A stretch of DNA of 37,219 nt from a virus: IMG/VR virus record IMGVR_UViG_3300025840_000095, positions 1 to 37,219 of that record; one strand, written 5' to 3'. The translations under genes and the position numbers were made by a program. Positions 22,231 to 30,874 of the stretch are shown here, one piece after another; within the stretch, counting starts at the first letter, position 1, and each line of letters begins with the position of its first letter. The notes below the pieces were generated by a model that worked only from the letters and a program-made list of their open reading frames with translations, was not told the origin of the DNA and made no database searches.

Positions 22231-23109
22231 CTAGTAGTATCCGTAGCCGTAACTCGGGTAGCCGTAGCCGTAGCTCGGGTAGCCGTAGCTCGAATAGCCT
22301 GTCCCATAATAAGTAGACCCATAAGTATTTGCGGGGTAGGGGGTCATCGCCGCGCTCGGGTCGGCAGCCCGCGATTGCGGGGGCTGATAAGGGTCTCCCC
22401 AATTCCCTTGGTCAAGGTAGTAATTCCCATACGTCCCAGGAGCGTAACCGCCATACTCTTGCTGCGTGGGGACACCGTAACCGCTTCCCCACGGGGGAGC
22501 GTAGAGGTGGCTATATCCGAGGTCAGGAGTCCAGTAGTAGGGTAGGTTTGCTGGGTTTGAGAACGGGTCTTGCCCGGCGTAGGGAGACCCCGCCCCAAAC
22601 GGACCGTAATCAGGGGCCGGGCCCGGCGGAGGGTTGGGGTTGGGATCGGGGTCAGGGTCAGGGTCAGGCCCGGGGCCGGGGTCGGGGTCGGGGCCGGGTC
22701 CGGGGTCGGGACCGGGTCCGGGATCGGGCGGCTCGTAATCTTCGTCGCACTCTGGCGGGCGTGGAGAGATCCAAGGTGGCGGGCAATTGGAGGGAGGCTG
22801 GGGATTGGGGGGGTTCCGATAATCTTCGAGCTTCTTTAGCCATTCCCGGCGACGTTCCTTGGCTGCCGCAGCCCGCTCTTCACGATACTCTTTCGACCGC
22901 ATATGCGGTTTTGGGATAATGCGCGGCGTCTCTCGATCGGGCTGACCGTTGGGATAGGGCTCAATCCCCTGCTGCCGCGCTGCGTCCGCGAGTTCCTCAG
23001 GGTCAAGGCCGGCTATCGCTCGCAGTCCTTCCATCGTTTCGGGCGAGTACGGTTCGCGCCCGCCCACGGGGGTGCGTCGTCGAGGTGTCCTCGAATAGGG
23101 GTCATTCAT
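22231..23109 (-). CDS. Low-complexity protein with DPGP linker and Tyr-rich tail
   Basis: A 292-residue protein from ATG 23109 (overlapping the upstream stop as ATGA). Residues about 1-125 are an ordinary charged region (PETMEGLRAIAGLDPEELADAAR; KEYREERAAAAKERRREWLKK). Then comes a run of DPGPGPDPDP units (about 40 residues), then a Tyr/Gly/Pro-rich tail with YGYPSYGYG repeats to the end. The acidic proline linker probably forms an extended rod, and the Tyr-rich tail is reminiscent of adhesive or gel-forming proteins. No homologue recognised. Its position just downstream of the tail-nozzle gene suggests a tail-associated role. Confidence 0.65.
   Translation of the reverse strand: MNDPYSRTPRRRTPVGGREPYSPETMEGLRAIAGLDPEELADAARQQGIEPYPNGQPDRETPRIIPKPHMRSKEYREERAAAAKERRREWLKKLEDYRNPPNPQPPSNCPPPWISPRPPECDEDYEPPDPGPGPDPGPGPDPDPGPGPDPDPDPDPNPNPPPGPAPDYGPFGAGSPYAGQDPFSNPANLPYYWTPDLGYSHLYAPPWGSGYGVPTQQEYGGYAPGTYGNYYLDQGNWGDPYQPPQSRAADPSAAMTPYPANTYGSTYYGTGYSSYGYPSYGYGYPSYGYGYY
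22240..22310 (-). repeat. Tyr-rich YGYPS repeat array
   Basis: Direct repeats of about 30 bases (core CCGTAGCTCGGGTAGCCGTA on the plus strand) encode YGYPSYGYG units at the extreme C terminus of the 292-residue protein. Confidence 0.7.
22620..22735 (-). repeat. DPGP/DPDP repeat array
   Basis: A run of GGGTCGGGGCCGGG-type six- and twelve-base units encodes alternating Asp-Pro and Gly-Pro dipeptides. The strand is G-rich on the plus side and could also form unusual DNA structures. Confidence 0.7.
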
Positions 23110-25154
23110 CGCCAAAACTCCGGCCTGTCGCCCTCACCCTGCGTCACCGACACGTTGATGAAGGCAATTCGAAACGGGGCTTTCGTGTGGCCTGCTGCGG
23201 TTGCTGCTGCGCTCAACGCATTGCGGAAAACGAACTTGTAGGTCATCGCGCTCTTCCGCAGTCCGTTCAGGACGAACTCAAGGATTGGCAACTGCCAGTT
23301 TTCATCGTAGGCATAGGCCAGCATCTCGTTGCCCGTGATCGACACGTCTTGGCTGGCTTGAACATTGGTTGCGTCGTGGTCGCAGTAGATATCGAGAGTA
23401 CCGAGGTGCAGAGTATCGCCCGGTGCGCCCCATACGTTAGTAAACTCGTCACGCCCGGACGGGTTAGAATTGAAGCTGCGCAGCCCCATAACGATCCGGC
23501 GGATCATGGTGCGCCGGTTCGGTGCGCCCAACCGCATCCATGGAGTCTGGACCAGAGCGTCCACGGCGCTTGCGTTGGGGCCAGTGTCGTCTGCGTCCTT
23601 CGCCCCGTCCCGGTCGAGCTTCAACACGGTGCCGTCTTGGATCGGGAAATAGACCTCTTTCTCGGACCCGGGGATATTGCTTCCGCACCAGTTCTGCCGG
23701 TCCTCCCACCACCACGAACCTCTCTGATAGTCGTAGACAAGTTCAACAGTACAAGCACTGTAGGTGCCCTGCTCGTCACCTGTCTGAAGACTTGCGTAGG
23801 CTGGAGTAGAGACTAGTCGATGGCGGTCGCTCGTCAGGTGCCACGCGATGCGCCCCGCTTGCTCGTCGACGATTGGCAAGATGCCCTGGTCGAAATCTTC
23901 ACTCAGGAGAGTTCGCAACGAGGTGCCTATCGGTGCCGGCCCCTGTTCGGTCATCTCCATTGGGCCCTCCCTCGACCAGAAGAAGTGCCGTCCGGCGGCC
24001 TCCGCGACGCTGCCGTAGGAAACGCATCCGACGTTGGTTTTAAGGGACGAGAAGGAGAACGGCGCACTCGGGGACGCACTGGGCCGGCCCAGTTCAATCG
24101 ACCGTTCTCGGTAAACGACCAGACTGTTTCCTAGCGAGTTGAGGCTGGTGATGTGGTTCGTGTGCCCGTCGAATGTCTGATAGTTGCCTACGGAAAATCC
24201 AGTCGACAGTCCTGAGTGCCAAAACCCAAGGTCATTCGGCCAGGAGAACCAAATGGTCTTCTCGCCGTACTCACCATTTGGGTCGTCACCTGTGATCATG
24301 ACACGGTTCTTGTGGACTGCGAGCAGCTTGGGGTTGGTGATCGCGGCCCCGCCGTAAGCAAGGGTATACGCCCAGTTGAAAAGCGGAGTGCCGCTTGAGT
24401 CATCAAGGTCGATAGCAACCGGACTGCTCAAGAGACTGTGCGCCATGACAAGGTAGCGGTGTCCCGCTACGAGATCCGGGCTCGAGCCATGAAGAGAGCC
24501 AGCCGAATGCTCGACGAGCTGTTCGATGATGCCGACGCCGCTTGCGAGGTGATTCGTCGATCCGGTGCCCCGATACAAATCGGCGACATACTGCACCGCT
24601 ACGCCAGTTCCGCCGTTCAGCGTCGTTCGTAGCGACTCGTAGACGCGGCAGCTTTTTGCTCCATTCGCCCCCTCGTAGGGGCGCTCGAGCGTGATGGTAG
24701 TGCCCGAGACCGCCGTGATGGTGTATGCTTCATCCGAGTCGGGCAGAAGAAGAACAAAGTCGCCGACCTTCAAGGTGCTCGTCGAAGTTGCGGTCCGCGA
24801 ACCGTTCGTGAACGAGATCGACTCTGTCACTTGCTCGGCGTAAAGCGGTATAAGCCGGTCAGTTCCAGGTCGATACTGGAAAATGTGATCCGGCGAGCAA
24901 AGAATTACCGAGCTTGGGAGTGACGGATCTTGGATCGCCCACCGCCACGGCACCGATCCCCACCGTTGCCGAGTGCCTGCCGTCTCGCAGGCGTATCCCG
25001 CCCGACTCCACCACTCCCCATCGACTGCTTGCACGTTGTATCCCCCGCGCTGCGGTAGAGGATTGCTCGGCTGGCCTAGAGAGTCAGCGTAACGTGTCCC
25101 GTCGAGTCCACCGAACGGGCCGAGCGATATGATCTGCCCGTCTTGAGACTGCAT
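23106..25154 (-). CDS. Tail nozzle / tail tubular protein B-like (gp12-like)
   Basis: A 682-residue, beta-rich protein. It begins LGPFGGLDGTRYADSLGQPSNPLPQRGGYNV, a typical opening of podovirus nozzle proteins, and includes several blade-like segments (HRYLVMAHSLL, NRVMITGDDPNG, NSLVVYRERSIELGR, GRHFFWSREGPMEMTE) consistent with a beta-propeller core. It follows the gp11-like adaptor gene directly (TAAATG junction), the order found in T7- and P22-like tails. It would form the DNA exit nozzle of the short tail. Assignment is by order and fold impression. Confidence 0.7.
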   Translation of the reverse strand: MQSQDGQIISLGPFGGLDGTRYADSLGQPSNPLPQRGGYNVQAVDGEWWSRAGYACETAGTRQRWGSVPWRWAIQDPSLPSSVILCSPDHIFQYRPGTDRLIPLYAEQVTESISFTNGSRTATSTSTLKVGDFVLLLPDSDEAYTITAVSGTTITLERPYEGANGAKSCRVYESLRTTLNGGTGVAVQYVADLYRGTGSTNHLASGVGIIEQLVEHSAGSLHGSSPDLVAGHRYLVMAHSLLSSPVAIDLDDSSGTPLFNWAYTLAYGGAAITNPKLLAVHKNRVMITGDDPNGEYGEKTIWFSWPNDLGFWHSGLSTGFSVGNYQTFDGHTNHITSLNSLGNSLVVYRERSIELGRPSASPSAPFSFSSLKTNVGCVSYGSVAEAAGRHFFWSREGPMEMTEQGPAPIGTSLRTLLSEDFDQGILPIVDEQAGRIAWHLTSDRHRLVSTPAYASLQTGDEQGTYSACTVELVYDYQRGSWWWEDRQNWCGSNIPGSEKEVYFPIQDGTVLKLDRDGAKDADDTGPNASAVDALVQTPWMRLGAPNRRTMIRRIVMGLRSFNSNPSGRDEFTNVWGAPGDTLHLGTLDIYCDHDATNVQASQDVSITGNEMLAYAYDENWQLPILEFVLNGLRKSAMTYKFVFRNALSAAATAAGHTKAPFRIAFINVSVTQGEGDRPEFWR

Positions 25155-25883
25155 TTACGTCCACCAGGAGAATGGTGCGGTGCGATGGCGGGGGCCTCGC
25201 ACAGTTGCAACGCCGGGCCGACCGGCTGCGGTGCTTGGCACTAGGGTGCGCTCGTTCGGCGCAAGACGCTGGCGGTCGATCTTGATCGCTCGGTCTCGCT
25301 CGTTTGCAAAACTCGAGGACCAATATCCTGAGGCCTGGAGCTCACCGTAATGCAGGAAGCCCCGCGCCGTCGCGCCGAACTCGATCAGGCGAGGGTAGTA
25401 CAGGGTGAAGTCGTTGGTGTCCCCGTCTGCTGAAAGAGCCGCCGGATACTCCCAGACCGAGACCCGAAACGTGTAGGTGCTCGCGTCAGGAACGCTCCGC
25501 ACCCGAAACGAATTGCCAACCCGAGCGAATACTGTCGGTTGCCCTTCGACCTGGGTTTGGAAGTTTTGGTTTAGCACGCGGACCGGGATCTCCGTCAGTT
25601 CGCGAAATTCCTCCGTAGAGGTAGTCCGAAACCGAAGGAAACGACAGTCCTTAAATAGCTCACCGCTGCCCGTGTCAGGGAAGGCGTAGTCCTCCTGCCC
25701 ATCCACCGAGGTGATGTCCTCTTCGTGCTCCATGAACGCCCAGTTGTGGAGTTGTGCCAAGTCTTCGCGGATCAACTCGTTGATGTAATCCGTTACCCTG
25801 GTCTGCTCCGCTGCGCTGGCATCCTCCCGATCGAGGTTTGCCAGCACACGGTCTCTCAACTGAGCGAGCGTCGCCACGATCAC
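25155..25883 (-). CDS. Head-tail adaptor / tail tubular protein A-like (gp11-like)
   Basis: A 242-residue protein starting MIVATLAQLRDRVLANLDREDASAAEQTRVTDYIN. A helical N-terminal part (NELIREDLAQLHNW) is followed by beta strands (QEDYAFPD, CRFLRFRTTST, TFRVSVWEYPAAL), DTNDFTLYYPRLIEFGATARGFL and a C-terminal helix, the order seen in podovirus adaptor proteins that bind the portal. GTG 25883 is the start and overlaps the upstream stop. It precedes the nozzle gene. Confidence 0.75.
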   Translation of the reverse strand: MIVATLAQLRDRVLANLDREDASAAEQTRVTDYINELIREDLAQLHNWAFMEHEEDITSVDGQEDYAFPDTGSGELFKDCRFLRFRTTSTEEFRELTEIPVRVLNQNFQTQVEGQPTVFARVGNSFRVRSVPDASTYTFRVSVWEYPAALSADGDTNDFTLYYPRLIEFGATARGFLHYGELQASGYWSSSFANERDRAIKIDRQRLAPNERTLVPSTAAGRPGVATVRGPRHRTAPFSWWT

Positions 25884-26164
25884 ATAAACTGCGGCGGCTT
25901 CTTCTTCTCGCCGTTCTGGTAGACCATCGGATCGTGGCCCGTGCGCGGAGTCTTCATGGGCTTCTTGTTGCTGAGGCCCATTGCCCGAGCGCGAACCTCT
26001 GCCGCCGAGACTACCCGCTTGGGTGTCACGTCTCGAGGCATCGGGCCCTTACCGAATTCGTCCTTCGGGTATCGCTTGCCGGCCAGACGGCCCTGCCGGG
26101 CTTTCGCTCTCATCTGAGCGAAAGTCCCGGCAGAACTCTCAGCGGATTTCCCGCCTTTCATCAT
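25880..26164 (-). CDS. Small basic conserved phage protein between capsid and tail genes
   Basis: A 94-residue Lys/Arg/Gly-rich protein, MMKGGKSAESSAGTFAQM..., with KRYPKDEFGKGPMPRD and a terminal NGEKKKPPQFM. It appears disordered. Its position between the beta-sandwich protein and the adaptor gene suggests a virion or assembly role; I do not recognise a family. Both ends overlap neighbours by four bases. Confidence 0.55.
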   Translation of the reverse strand: MMKGGKSAESSAGTFAQMRAKARQGRLAGKRYPKDEFGKGPMPRDVTPKRVVSAAEVRARAMGLSNKKPMKTPRTGHDPMVYQNGEKKKPPQFM

Positions 26165-26694
26165 CCGACCAGATTGCGGATGTTGCCTGCGCCGTTTGAG
26201 TTGGGCTTGTCCTGATCTCCGGTGAGCCCGTTGAGCCCACCCTTGACCGGAACCGCAGCGCCGACCTCAAACTGATAGCCGTGGACGGTGAAGACGCCGG
26301 TCGAGGCGGAGCCTCCTGCCACGTCCAACTCGACCGCCAAGCTCTCGCCTGGATTGAGAACGTGATCCTCGTCCCCATCTCCGCCGAAGTAGACGCGGAA
26401 CACGTCGCCCGCTGCCTGGTCGGTCGGGACGGTCATGCTTGTCGCCCCCGTTCCGTCTGCGGCATTGATTGTGACTGCCCGCTGGTCCGTTGCAGTTCCT
26501 GCCTTCGGACGCCGCCAGAACCTAATAACCTGTGCAGTGGCAGTATTGAGAACAACAGGGGTAAAAGCCACCGAATTCAAGACGACACCATTGCCGCCGG
26601 CGAAAATCTCAAAAACAATATCGCCGCCCGTAGCGGTGGACCCCACAGCCACTGCATCGCTGCTGGCGACGAAGTTCTGCTTTCCAAATTGCAT
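26161..26694 (-). CDS. Capsid decoration or beta-sandwich protein candidate
   Basis: A 177-residue beta-rich protein (MQFGKQNFVASSDAV...) with repeated short strands (VIRFWRRPKAG, DVFRVYFGG, SLAVELDVAGG, GVFTVHGYQFEVGA). It follows the major capsid gene, the usual place for a decoration or cement protein. GAAGGAG lies about nine bases before the ATG. The C terminus is flexible. Its product has some resemblance in strand layout to the 153-residue protein at 30864-31325, both with a late PNPG or LNPGES turn, but I cannot confirm homology. Confidence 0.6.
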   Translation of the reverse strand: MQFGKQNFVASSDAVAVGSTATGGDIVFEIFAGGNGVVLNSVAFTPVVLNTATAQVIRFWRRPKAGTATDQRAVTINAADGTGATSMTVPTDQAAGDVFRVYFGGDGDEDHVLNPGESLAVELDVAGGSASTGVFTVHGYQFEVGAAVPVKGGLNGLTGDQDKPNSNGAGNIRNLVG

Positions 26695-26724
26695 TTCTGT
26701 TTTCTCCTTCTATCGCGCAGATTA

Positions 26725-27708
26725 TTACGCAACCGAGGTGAGTCGGACGATGCGGTTGTCGGGTTCGGTGACGGCGTTGTAGGCCCACACGATGCTGAAC
26801 CCACCCAGGTAGACCGCGCCGATTGCCATGTCGGTGCCGAGTTCTGCCGGCTGTTCCATGCGGACTTCTTCGCGCAGCGCAACGATCTCGATCACCGGAT
26901 CCTTGCCGAAGATCATGGCCTCGCCCTTATGACCAGCAGGGGTATCGCCAAGAATGTGGTTGTCTTCGACTGTTCGCACCCCGTAGATGCGCCCGACCTC
27001 GCCCGCAAAGATGCGGGCCGGGTCTCCGAATCGCGCCGCTTCCTCAAACTCAGGATCGTCACGATATGCGCGTGCCGCAGACACAGAACAGATCTGCTGG
27101 TAGTTCGCTCCATCGTAGGGAGCGACAGGGGCCGAAGCGGCTCCACCGTAATTGCCTGCTTTAAGCGCGTCGACAATGTTCTTCAGATCGAAGAGTTCGA
27201 TGTCGCGAGTGGATGCCGCGCCCGGGGTGCCGTTTGTCGACCAGGTGGCCGCCGGAGTAGTTGTGTCGCCCGTCGCCGTGTAGACGACGTTGGAGTCCTC
27301 AAACGCCCGGAAGGTCCGGTAGTTGAGGGCCTTGGCGAGGAAATCAGCCAGGGCTTCCTTGTTCTGCTGGTCGAGGTCGATCTCCGAGTAGGTCGTCGCC
27401 TCGAGCGTGTACGGGATCTTGATAGCCGTCTTCTGGCAGATCACTTGCCCCTGGAGCGTCGAGTACCCAGTGCTCGGGATCGGGGCTCTCTCGGGGACGA
27501 TCGCGCCGGTCGAAGGGTCGGCCTGTACGTTGAGTCGCTTGGGGAACAGGAGCGTGTCGGACTGACGCGCCGAAAAGGCGGGCTCAACCCGGGTGAACTG
27601 CCGCCACCTCATCATCGGCTGCCCCAGAGCACGAACCTCTTTGGTCAGCTTCTGGGTAGCAAAATTGCCGATCGACGATGCGACGCTAAAAGTCTGGCCT
27701 CCGGCCAT
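26725..27708 (-). CDS. Major capsid protein, N4-gp56-like HK97 fold
   Basis: A 327-residue protein typical of the N4 gp56-like family: a conserved N-terminal arm (FATQKLTKEVRALGQPMMRWRQF), PIPSTGYSTLQGQVICQKTAIKIPYTLEATTYSE-type strand and spine helix elements, DPARIFAGEVGRIYGVRTVEDNHIL, GEAMIFGKDPVIEI and a closing VYLGGFSIVWAYNAV. It assembles the icosahedral shell on a scaffold encoded just upstream. AGAGGA lies eight bases before the ATG at 27708. Confidence 0.88.
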   Translation of the reverse strand: MAGGQTFSVASSIGNFATQKLTKEVRALGQPMMRWRQFTRVEPAFSARQSDTLLFPKRLNVQADPSTGAIVPERAPIPSTGYSTLQGQVICQKTAIKIPYTLEATTYSEIDLDQQNKEALADFLAKALNYRTFRAFEDSNVVYTATGDTTTPAATWSTNGTPGAASTRDIELFDLKNIVDALKAGNYGGAASAPVAPYDGANYQQICSVSAARAYRDDPEFEEAARFGDPARIFAGEVGRIYGVRTVEDNHILGDTPAGHKGEAMIFGKDPVIEIVALREEVRMEQPAELGTDMAIGAVYLGGFSIVWAYNAVTEPDNRIVRLTSVA

Positions 27709-27737
27709 AATAGCATCCTCTGACTCCGATCGGCGTT

Positions 27738-27757
27738 GTGACCCCCCCGTCGGTCAC
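27738..27757. promoter_or_regulatory. Hairpin in the leader of the capsid gene
   Basis: GTGACC (27738-27743) pairs with GGTCAC (27752-27757) around an eight-base loop, in the 68-base gap between the scaffold and capsid genes. It could stabilise the highly needed capsid mRNA or serve as a weak terminator and processing site. Confidence 0.4.
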
Positions 27758-27776
27758 GGGGAGAAAAGGAACGGCG

Positions 27777-28448
27777 CTAGCCGTAGATCATGCGTTTACT
27801 CTTCCACTCTTGGAGTTCAGCAATACCTTCGTCGAAGAACTGCTTCGCATCCACTTCGCGCTCTTCGGCGGGTCGCACCGGAGTGCCCCGACCGTTCGCG
27901 CTGCCGGTCATTCGCGCCTGCTGGCCCGTGCGCCGGTCTTCGTCGACTGCTGCTGCTCGCTTGGCCTCGACCAACTCTCTTACCTTGGCTGCGGCGGTGT
28001 TTGCCCGGTCGCTCGCGGTCTGCCCGGGAGTCTGATCGAAAACGGCACGCACCATCGGCAGGAAATCGGCAAGATCCTGGTTGTGCTGGACGAAGCCACC
28101 CCAGAACTGCTGGTAATCGTCCTGTGTGCGACGGTTCTGCTCGTACTGCAACAGGGCCTGGTCGACCAACTGCTTGCTCTGATTGCGCTGGACCTCGGAC
28201 AACTCCGCGACCCAGCGTGTCGGATTCTCGAAGAACTCTCGCAGGAGCCGCTCGTCCACCTTCGACTGTTCCACTGGCGCGATCTTCGGTGCCTGGGCCG
28301 CTTGGGTCTGCTGCGCGAGGTGCTGGGCGATTGCCTGCTGGTTGCGCTGGATCTCCGCCATCGAGGCGTCCCGCGACTGCTGGCGTCTCTCGAAATCCTC
28401 GAGATACTTCTGGAATTGGTCGTTCTGCGGCTGCTCGGATTCAGCCAT
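27777..28448 (-). CDS. Scaffolding protein
   Basis: A 223-residue, Gln/Glu/Ala-rich protein with extensive coiled coil (QKYLEDFERRQQSRDASMAEIQRNQQ, DDYQQFWGGF, AAAKVRELVEAKRAA) and a small charged C-terminal helix (EEGIAELQEWKSKRM-type). It lies directly before the major capsid gene, as scaffolds do, and shows no globular domain. It should direct procapsid assembly and leave during maturation. Confidence 0.75.
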   Translation of the reverse strand: MAESEQPQNDQFQKYLEDFERRQQSRDASMAEIQRNQQAIAQHLAQQTQAAQAPKIAPVEQSKVDERLLREFFENPTRWVAELSEVQRNQSKQLVDQALLQYEQNRRTQDDYQQFWGGFVQHNQDLADFLPMVRAVFDQTPGQTASDRANTAAAKVRELVEAKRAAAVDEDRRTGQQARMTGSANGRGTPVRPAEEREVDAKQFFDEGIAELQEWKSKRMIYG

Positions 28449-28962
28449 TGAATGCCACCTTTCGTTTCCGCAACAACTCGGCGTTTGCTGCGCGTCCGTT
28501 TGATTCGACTGCGTTCAAGTATCGCAGGAACTTCGTCGTCTCGAGGTAGAGCGCAAGATTCTCCTCGACGTTCTCCTCCTCGATCAGCCGCTTCAGGGCT
28601 TCGTCGGCCAAAGCGGAGAACGGCCCTGCAACGGTTTCCTGCCATCCGTCGGGGCAAAGGAGCCGAGAAAGGTGCAGTCGGTTCTCCGGGCCGGTCGAGC
28701 CCGGGGTCGGCTTTGCTCCCTTTAGCGCACGTCGCTTTGGCAGCGAAATGCCGCCGGCAGCAACCAGCTTGTCGAGGCTACGGACGTGCTTGGCAATCCT
28801 CGCGGCCTCGAAGGTGCTCGCCGTGTCTCCAAGGCCAGCCAAAAGTTGCTCGCGGCGCCTCACAAAGTAGGTGAGAAACGCCTCTTGATGCGTTTTCGGG
28901 GCTTGAGCCGCCGCTCGGGTGACTTGATCGTCAACGGCTTGAAGTTCGTGCAAAGTCGCCAC
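28441..28962 (-). CDS. Helical protein of unknown function before the scaffold gene
   Basis: About 173 residues from GTG 28962; TTG 28974 is an alternative. It is helical with many Arg/Glu/Ala (VDDQVTRAAAQAP, ARIAKHVRSLDKLVAAGG, ADEALKRLIEEENVEENL) and ends ELLRKRKVAFNG. The upstream gene ends at 28997 in another frame, so the region up to there contributes no certain start. It overlaps the scaffold start by eight bases. No family is recognised; the context suggests a virion assembly or minor head protein. Confidence 0.5.
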   Translation of the reverse strand: MATLHELQAVDDQVTRAAAQAPKTHQEAFLTYFVRRREQLLAGLGDTASTFEAARIAKHVRSLDKLVAAGGISLPKRRALKGAKPTPGSTGPENRLHLSRLLCPDGWQETVAGPFSALADEALKRLIEEENVEENLALYLETTKFLRYLNAVESNGRAANAELLRKRKVAFNG

Positions 28963-28996
28963 TTTTGAGCGCAAATAAGGGCAAATCGCGGTGCGG

Positions 28997-30874
28997 TCAA
29001 TACTCGTAGCGCACCGTGCAATGAAACTCGGCGTTTGTAGAGCACGCCTGAGCCCCGTCATCGACGATCCGAACCGCCAAGGTCGACGCAAAGCTCTCGC
29101 CAGAGGGATAGCTGGCGTAAGCCGTCTGAAGATCGACCGTCTGAGAGACGGTCAGGTTTGTGCTTGCGGTGCCCCCGTTCATTAAAGTTGCCGTAAAATC
29201 ACAGGAGCCGTCCGTTGTCTGGATGCACCAGAACTCTTTGACGGTAAGCGTTGTAGGGACGCTCCACTCCGTACTTGTGCGCGTCGCGTTGCACCCGGCT
29301 TGGCCGAGGTAAACTGTACCCCCGCCGCAATTCAGGTCTCCGTCGAAATTGACCTCCGCATAGACCGTAGTACCACCGCCGCCACCGCCGCCAGCAGCGG
29401 GGGGGGCCCAGGTCTGCACCCAATCCTGAGCAGTAGAACACGCCGCGTTGGTGCAGTATGTCAGAAAGCACCACTGCGCCGCCTCGCCCGGATCTAGGAC
29501 AACCGACGTGCTTCCCAAGTTCTTCGTGTTGGCCCCGTGCGGCACGGTCAACGTATGAACCGCATCCCGATTCAGAAGCCAGAAGCACTGCCCGGGAGAA
29601 CCATCAGCAAAGGCAGTCGTGCTACTTAGTGTGGCGTCCGCGAAGGAGAACCCAACCGCAGGGCGCACCGAAACGATCGTCGACGAAATTGAGTCGGTCT
29701 GGTAGAACCCGGAGTGCGGCAGAGTAGTAGAGTCGAATGCTAAATACTCCTGTGGAGTCCAGACCGTTGCGCCGCCATTGATCAATCCGTAGTGCGGGCC
29801 AGCCCCGGTCAGGTAGGGGATCTCAACGCCGATCTTCTTGGTCACGCCCGACGTTCCGGCACCAGAGGTGGTCTCGTTTGCGATTCGGACTCCCACAAGT
29901 TCGCTTGCCGTCACAGTTCCGCCCGTTGCCGCATCAATGCGAGGCGCGTACAGGAACCCAACAAGACTCCTGTTCTCGGTGAAAGAACCCGTTGAACTCT
30001 CCCTAATTCGGGGCTGCGCAAAGAAACTTACATGATCGGCTCCAGCCCCTGAGACCGTATCCGAAGACGAGTGCTCGACGGTTGAGGAGTCTTCAAAGGC
30101 TCGCAAGAGAGATGGGGGCTCGGCAACGGTCGATTGCAGAAGCATTTCTGCCACCACCGCGTTTGCAAGCGGAACGGTAGCCCCGCCCGAAGTCGCGTCG
30201 TCGCGCAAATGCGTTGTCCGGGCCGCAATGCCCACCGATCGGGCAAACCCTGCCGAAGCCTGCCCGACGTGGATCGTCCCACTCAAATCAAGAATGCGGC
30301 TGTCCACGGCAGCACCGGACTGGTCGAAGTCTCCACTGAAAACGAACGCCGACTGGTCCGCAGCAGTAAGGTCAGGGAAGTTGCTCCATAGCTCGACCTG
30401 GCTTTGTAAAACAATCTGGCCGTCATTCGCCGCTGTGTTCGCGTCGAGCGTCAAGTCGTCGCTGGCAACGGTGCCCCCGCTTGCCGTCTGCCCTCCGCTT
30501 CGACCGGCGAGCAGGAAATACTGCGTGTGATCATCGTCCCCGAGGCCGGTTAGCTCCGACCCGTGATCGAATGGGGGAGTGGCCCCCGTGCCGTCTCCCA
30601 GCAACGTCCAGGTGTCTGCCGATGTACAGCCGAATAGATTCTGGCCGGCGGACGCATCGGTGTCGAAGAAGCACTCGCCGACTGCGCAACTGGACGGAGT
30701 CGCCGTGCCGGTTTTGCACGCAGTAGTAGCCGAGCACGCACTTGCGTTGAGCGTGTCGTCCGACGCGCAGCGCAACAGGGAGATGTTGCTCGCGCTCGAG
30801 TCCCAGACCCGGGCAACCCCCGCCCAGGCCGGGGTCGAAAGCAGTACGACAAGAGCAATAGCCCTAAAGAACAA
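28997..30874 (-). CDS. Tail-fibre-like protein with a Sec signal peptide
   Basis: A 625-residue protein from TTG 30874, chosen because GGGGAG lies five bases upstream and because the next residues form a signal peptide: MFFRAIALVVLLSTPAWA with cleavage expected after AWA (residue 18). The mature part begins GVARVWDSS, has a Cys-rich region (Cys38, 47, 53, 63, 68 and 83) and the tail-fibre motif DHGSELTGLGDDDHTQYFLL (103-122), then long beta-repeat-like sequence, a Gly-run and a Cys-rich C-terminal beta domain. Tail fibres normally lack signal peptides, so this protein may be exported and work at the cell envelope or be a fusion of secreted and fibre modules. It overlaps the preceding gene by 11 bases. 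Confidence 0.65.
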   Translation of the reverse strand: MFFRAIALVVLLSTPAWAGVARVWDSSASNISLLRCASDDTLNASACSATTACKTGTATPSSCAVGECFFDTDASAGQNLFGCTSADTWTLLGDGTGATPPFDHGSELTGLGDDDHTQYFLLAGRSGGQTASGGTVASDDLTLDANTAANDGQIVLQSQVELWSNFPDLTAADQSAFVFSGDFDQSGAAVDSRILDLSGTIHVGQASAGFARSVGIAARTTHLRDDATSGGATVPLANAVVAEMLLQSTVAEPPSLLRAFEDSSTVEHSSSDTVSGAGADHVSFFAQPRIRESSTGSFTENRSLVGFLYAPRIDAATGGTVTASELVGVRIANETTSGAGTSGVTKKIGVEIPYLTGAGPHYGLINGGATVWTPQEYLAFDSTTLPHSGFYQTDSISSTIVSVRPAVGFSFADATLSSTTAFADGSPGQCFWLLNRDAVHTLTVPHGANTKNLGSTSVVLDPGEAAQWCFLTYCTNAACSTAQDWVQTWAPPAAGGGGGGGTTVYAEVNFDGDLNCGGGTVYLGQAGCNATRTSTEWSVPTTLTVKEFWCIQTTDGSCDFTATLMNGGTASTNLTVSQTVDLQTAYASYPSGESFASTLAVRIVDDGAQACSTNAEFHCTVRYEY

